Assembly: GCA_024636405.1 (NCBI GenBank)
Contig: JAGXHC010000115.1
Location: 1-8,276 of the forward strand
Source: Sulfitobacter sp.
GTDB lineage: Bacteria; Pseudomonadota; Alphaproteobacteria; Rhodobacterales; Rhodobacteraceae
DNA length: 8,276 nucleotides
Reading direction: 5' to 3'
Below, in pieces: positions 6,902-8,276 of this stretch (position 1 is the stretch's first letter; every line of letters begins with the position of its first letter). The translations under genes and the position numbers were made by a program. Below the pieces are notes generated by a model. It did no database searches. It had not been told where the DNA came from and worked only from the letters and a program-made list of their open reading frames with translations.

Positions 6902-7429
6902 CTATGCCGCCTTGTGGGTTCCGCGGATCGGGTAGCCCTTGTCGCGCACGAAAGTCAGGCCATTCAGCAAGGACTGCAGATCAGGGCGCGCAAAAGGCGC
7001 GTTCGACAGATCGATAATCTGGATTTCACCTGCAGCGTTGATCACAAATAGGGCCGGCTCGGGAAAGGGTTGATCCGTTTCCAGCGGGCTACGCGGGCTC
7101 GAAACATACAAGCCTAACTCGTGCATTTGCGCGATGCTCAGATCATAGCCGATGGTCAGTGACAGCTCTTGTTCGTTCGCCATCTGCCTTGCCTTGCTTT
7201 TGGGATCACCGGACACGGCCACCACATCGACACCGATCTTGTTGAACTCTGGCACCAGATCTTCAAGCTTGGCCAGATAGGTCTTGCAGATCGGGCAGTG
7301 CAAGCCGCGGTACACAACGACCAACTGCCAGTCATGACCGCCCTGCGGCGTGCCCAAGGTCAACATCCCGCCTTGCAACTCTGGTACTGTCAGTTTCGGA
7401 AAAGCATTACCTGCATCTAATACGTTCAT
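6902..7429 (-). CDS. Redoxin-like (AhpC/TSA, thioredoxin-fold) protein
   Basis: This is a thioredoxin-fold protein of the peroxiredoxin-like AhpC/TSA group, probably cytoplasmic because no signal peptide is visible. From the ATG at 7429 it has 175 residues. The active-site region is VVVYRGLHCPICKTYL (37-52), with cysteines at 45 and 48 in a CPIC arrangement. VDVVAVSGDP (67-76) follows, then PEPALFVINAAGEI (123-136, the strand pair after the cis-Pro region) and APFARPDLQSLL (144-155). It ends in GYPIRG, as in other proteins of this group. The usual Prx Thr-x-x-Cys is replaced by GLHCPIC, so a thiol peroxidase or disulfide reductase activity is plausible but unproven. The ATG at 7429 is preferred because GGA lies 7 nt upstream; an in-frame ATG at 7441 has no clear ribosome binding site and would add four residues. 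It points towards ftsW but is not a cell wall gene. Confidence 0.88.
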   Translation of the reverse strand: MNVLDAGNAFPKLTVPELQGGMLTLGTPQGGHDWQLVVVYRGLHCPICKTYLAKLEDLVPEFNKIGVDVVAVSGDPKSKARQMANEQELSLTIGYDLSIAQMHELGLYVSSPRSPLETDQPFPEPALFVINAAGEIQIIDLSNAPFARPDLQSLLNGLTFVRDKGYPIRGTHKAA

Positions 7430-7555
7430 CGGTATTTCCATTCTGATTAGCTTGATCTCTTAGGTAAGCCCTCTGCGCGTCCACACAAGAAGTCTCCCCT
7501 CCTCTCAATGGCACCCCCTCTTGACCGGCGTGGCCCTGTCAGGCAGATGAGCATT

Positions 7556-8276
7556 ATGCATTACACGACCGTGATCCTTGGCGCCGGTGCCGCCGGCATG
7601 ATGTGTGCAGCCCACGCCGGCAGGCGCGTTCTGGTTGTCGATCACGCCAAAGCCGCGGGCGAGAAAATCCGCATCTCGGGCGGCGGACGCTGCAACTTTA
7701 CCAACATGCACTGCACGCCTGACGCATTTATCTGCACCAACCCGCATTTTGCCAAATCAGCGCTGGCCAAATATACGCAATGGGATTTCATCCAACTTGT
7801 CGAAGCCCACGGCATTGCGTGGCATGAGAAAACTCTGGGCCAGCTGTTCTGCGACACCTCAGCCAAGGAAATCGTCGCGATGCTGCACGGGTTGATGCAA
7901 AAGGCAGGGGTTGAACTGCGTCTGCTCAGCACGATCGAGGGAATCTCGAAAACCGATACCGGCTATCAGATGACCCTCGTAACACCAGACGCGCGCAGCA
8001 CCATAACCGCTGACAATCTGGTGATCGCATCGGGTGGCAAATCCATTCCCAAAATGGGGGCCACAGGGCGCGCCTATGATATCGCCGCCCAATTCGCCAT
8101 TCCCGTGACGCCGACCCGCGCAGGCCTTGTGCCCTTTACCTTTGGCGATGCCCGCTTTGCCCCGATCTCGGGCACCGCAACACCTGCCCGGGTAAGCACC
8201 GGGGGCACATCCTTCGACGAAGCGCTGCTTTTCACCCATCGTGGCCTCTCTGGCCCGGCGGTGCTGCAAGCCTCAA
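7556..8276 (+). CDS. NAD(P)/FAD-dependent oxidoreductase, HI0933/YhiN (BaiN) family, 3' end cut by window edge
   Basis: The protein is a Rossmann-fold flavoprotein of the HI0933-like family, whose physiological substrate is generally unknown. Counting from the ATG at 7556, the FAD-binding GAGAAG is at residues 9-14 and an acidic residue ending the second strand is at about 29. The family hallmark GEKIRISGGGRCNFTN is at 35-50, VIASGGKSIPKMGATGRAY at 156-174 and EALLFTHRGLSGPAVL at 222-237. The frame remains open to the window end, so about 240 of the usual 390-400 residues are visible. An in-frame ATG at 7547 would add three residues, but its AGG is only 3 nt away. The 7556 start has GAG 4 nt upstream and an AGG 12 nt upstream, so the choice is tentative. 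The gene is divergent from the redoxin gene. Confidence 0.9.
   Translation, partial: MHYTTVILGAGAAGMMCAAHAGRRVLVVDHAKAAGEKIRISGGGRCNFTNMHCTPDAFICTNPHFAKSALAKYTQWDFIQLVEAHGIAWHEKTLGQLFCDTSAKEIVAMLHGLMQKAGVELRLLSTIEGISKTDTGYQMTLVTPDARSTITADNLVIASGGKSIPKMGATGRAYDIAAQFAIPVTPTRAGLVPFTFGDARFAPISGTATPARVSTGGTSFDEALLFTHRGLSGPAVLQAS

Noticed and set aside
7461..7488. TTGTGT - 16 bp - TACCTA on the minus strand as a promoter for the redoxin gene
   Set aside because: It matches only about half of the -35 and a third of the -10 consensus, too weak to list as a site.
7521..7549. TTGACC on the plus strand as a -35 box for the flavoprotein gene
   Set aside because: The hexamer is good, but the position 17 bp downstream (CAGATG) is not a -10 box and already overlaps the start codon region.
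7859..8269. Minus-strand open frames opposite the flavoprotein gene (also 7642-7932)
   Set aside because: The plus strand encodes clear HI0933-family motifs throughout; the antisense frames are shadows.

Overview
This window is a GC-rich stretch of an alphaproteobacterial chromosome, most likely from the Rhodobacteraceae/Roseobacter group. The evidence is the style of the FtsQ, FtsW and Ddl sequences, the gene order, and DUF2484-like small membrane proteins between murC and murB. It is a piece of the division and cell wall (dcw) cluster read on the minus strand, so transcription runs from high to low coordinates.

Layout in transcription order on the minus strand: a redoxin-like gene (7429-6902); a 113-bp gap with inverted repeats; ftsW (6788-5619), murG (5622-4522) and murC (4525-3110), joined by 4-bp ATGA stop/start overlaps; three small membrane-protein genes (3077-2799, 2802-2542, 2545-2249), also joined by ATGA overlaps; murB (2216-1293); an 87-bp gap with an AT-rich patch and a hairpin; ddl (1205-285); and the first 99 codons of ftsQ (297 to the window edge), which overlaps the end of ddl by 13 bp. 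On the plus strand, divergent from the redoxin gene, a HI0933/YhiN-type flavoprotein gene begins near 7556 and runs off the right edge.

The genes form one pathway. MurB and MurC act in the cytoplasm on UDP-MurNAc precursors, and Ddl makes the D-Ala-D-Ala end of the stem peptide. MurG converts lipid I to lipid II, FtsW polymerises lipid II at the septum, and FtsQ is the periplasmic scaffold of the divisome. The redoxin and flavoprotein genes are not cell wall genes. Their position directly upstream of ftsW, where murD/mraY would usually be expected, suggests that the upstream half of the cluster has been separated or rearranged here.

The least understood part is the three-gene membrane-protein cassette between murC and murB. 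Two of its members look like tandem paralogs. No mobile element, CRISPR array, tRNA or rRNA was seen. All enzymes have intact signature motifs and no frameshift was found.
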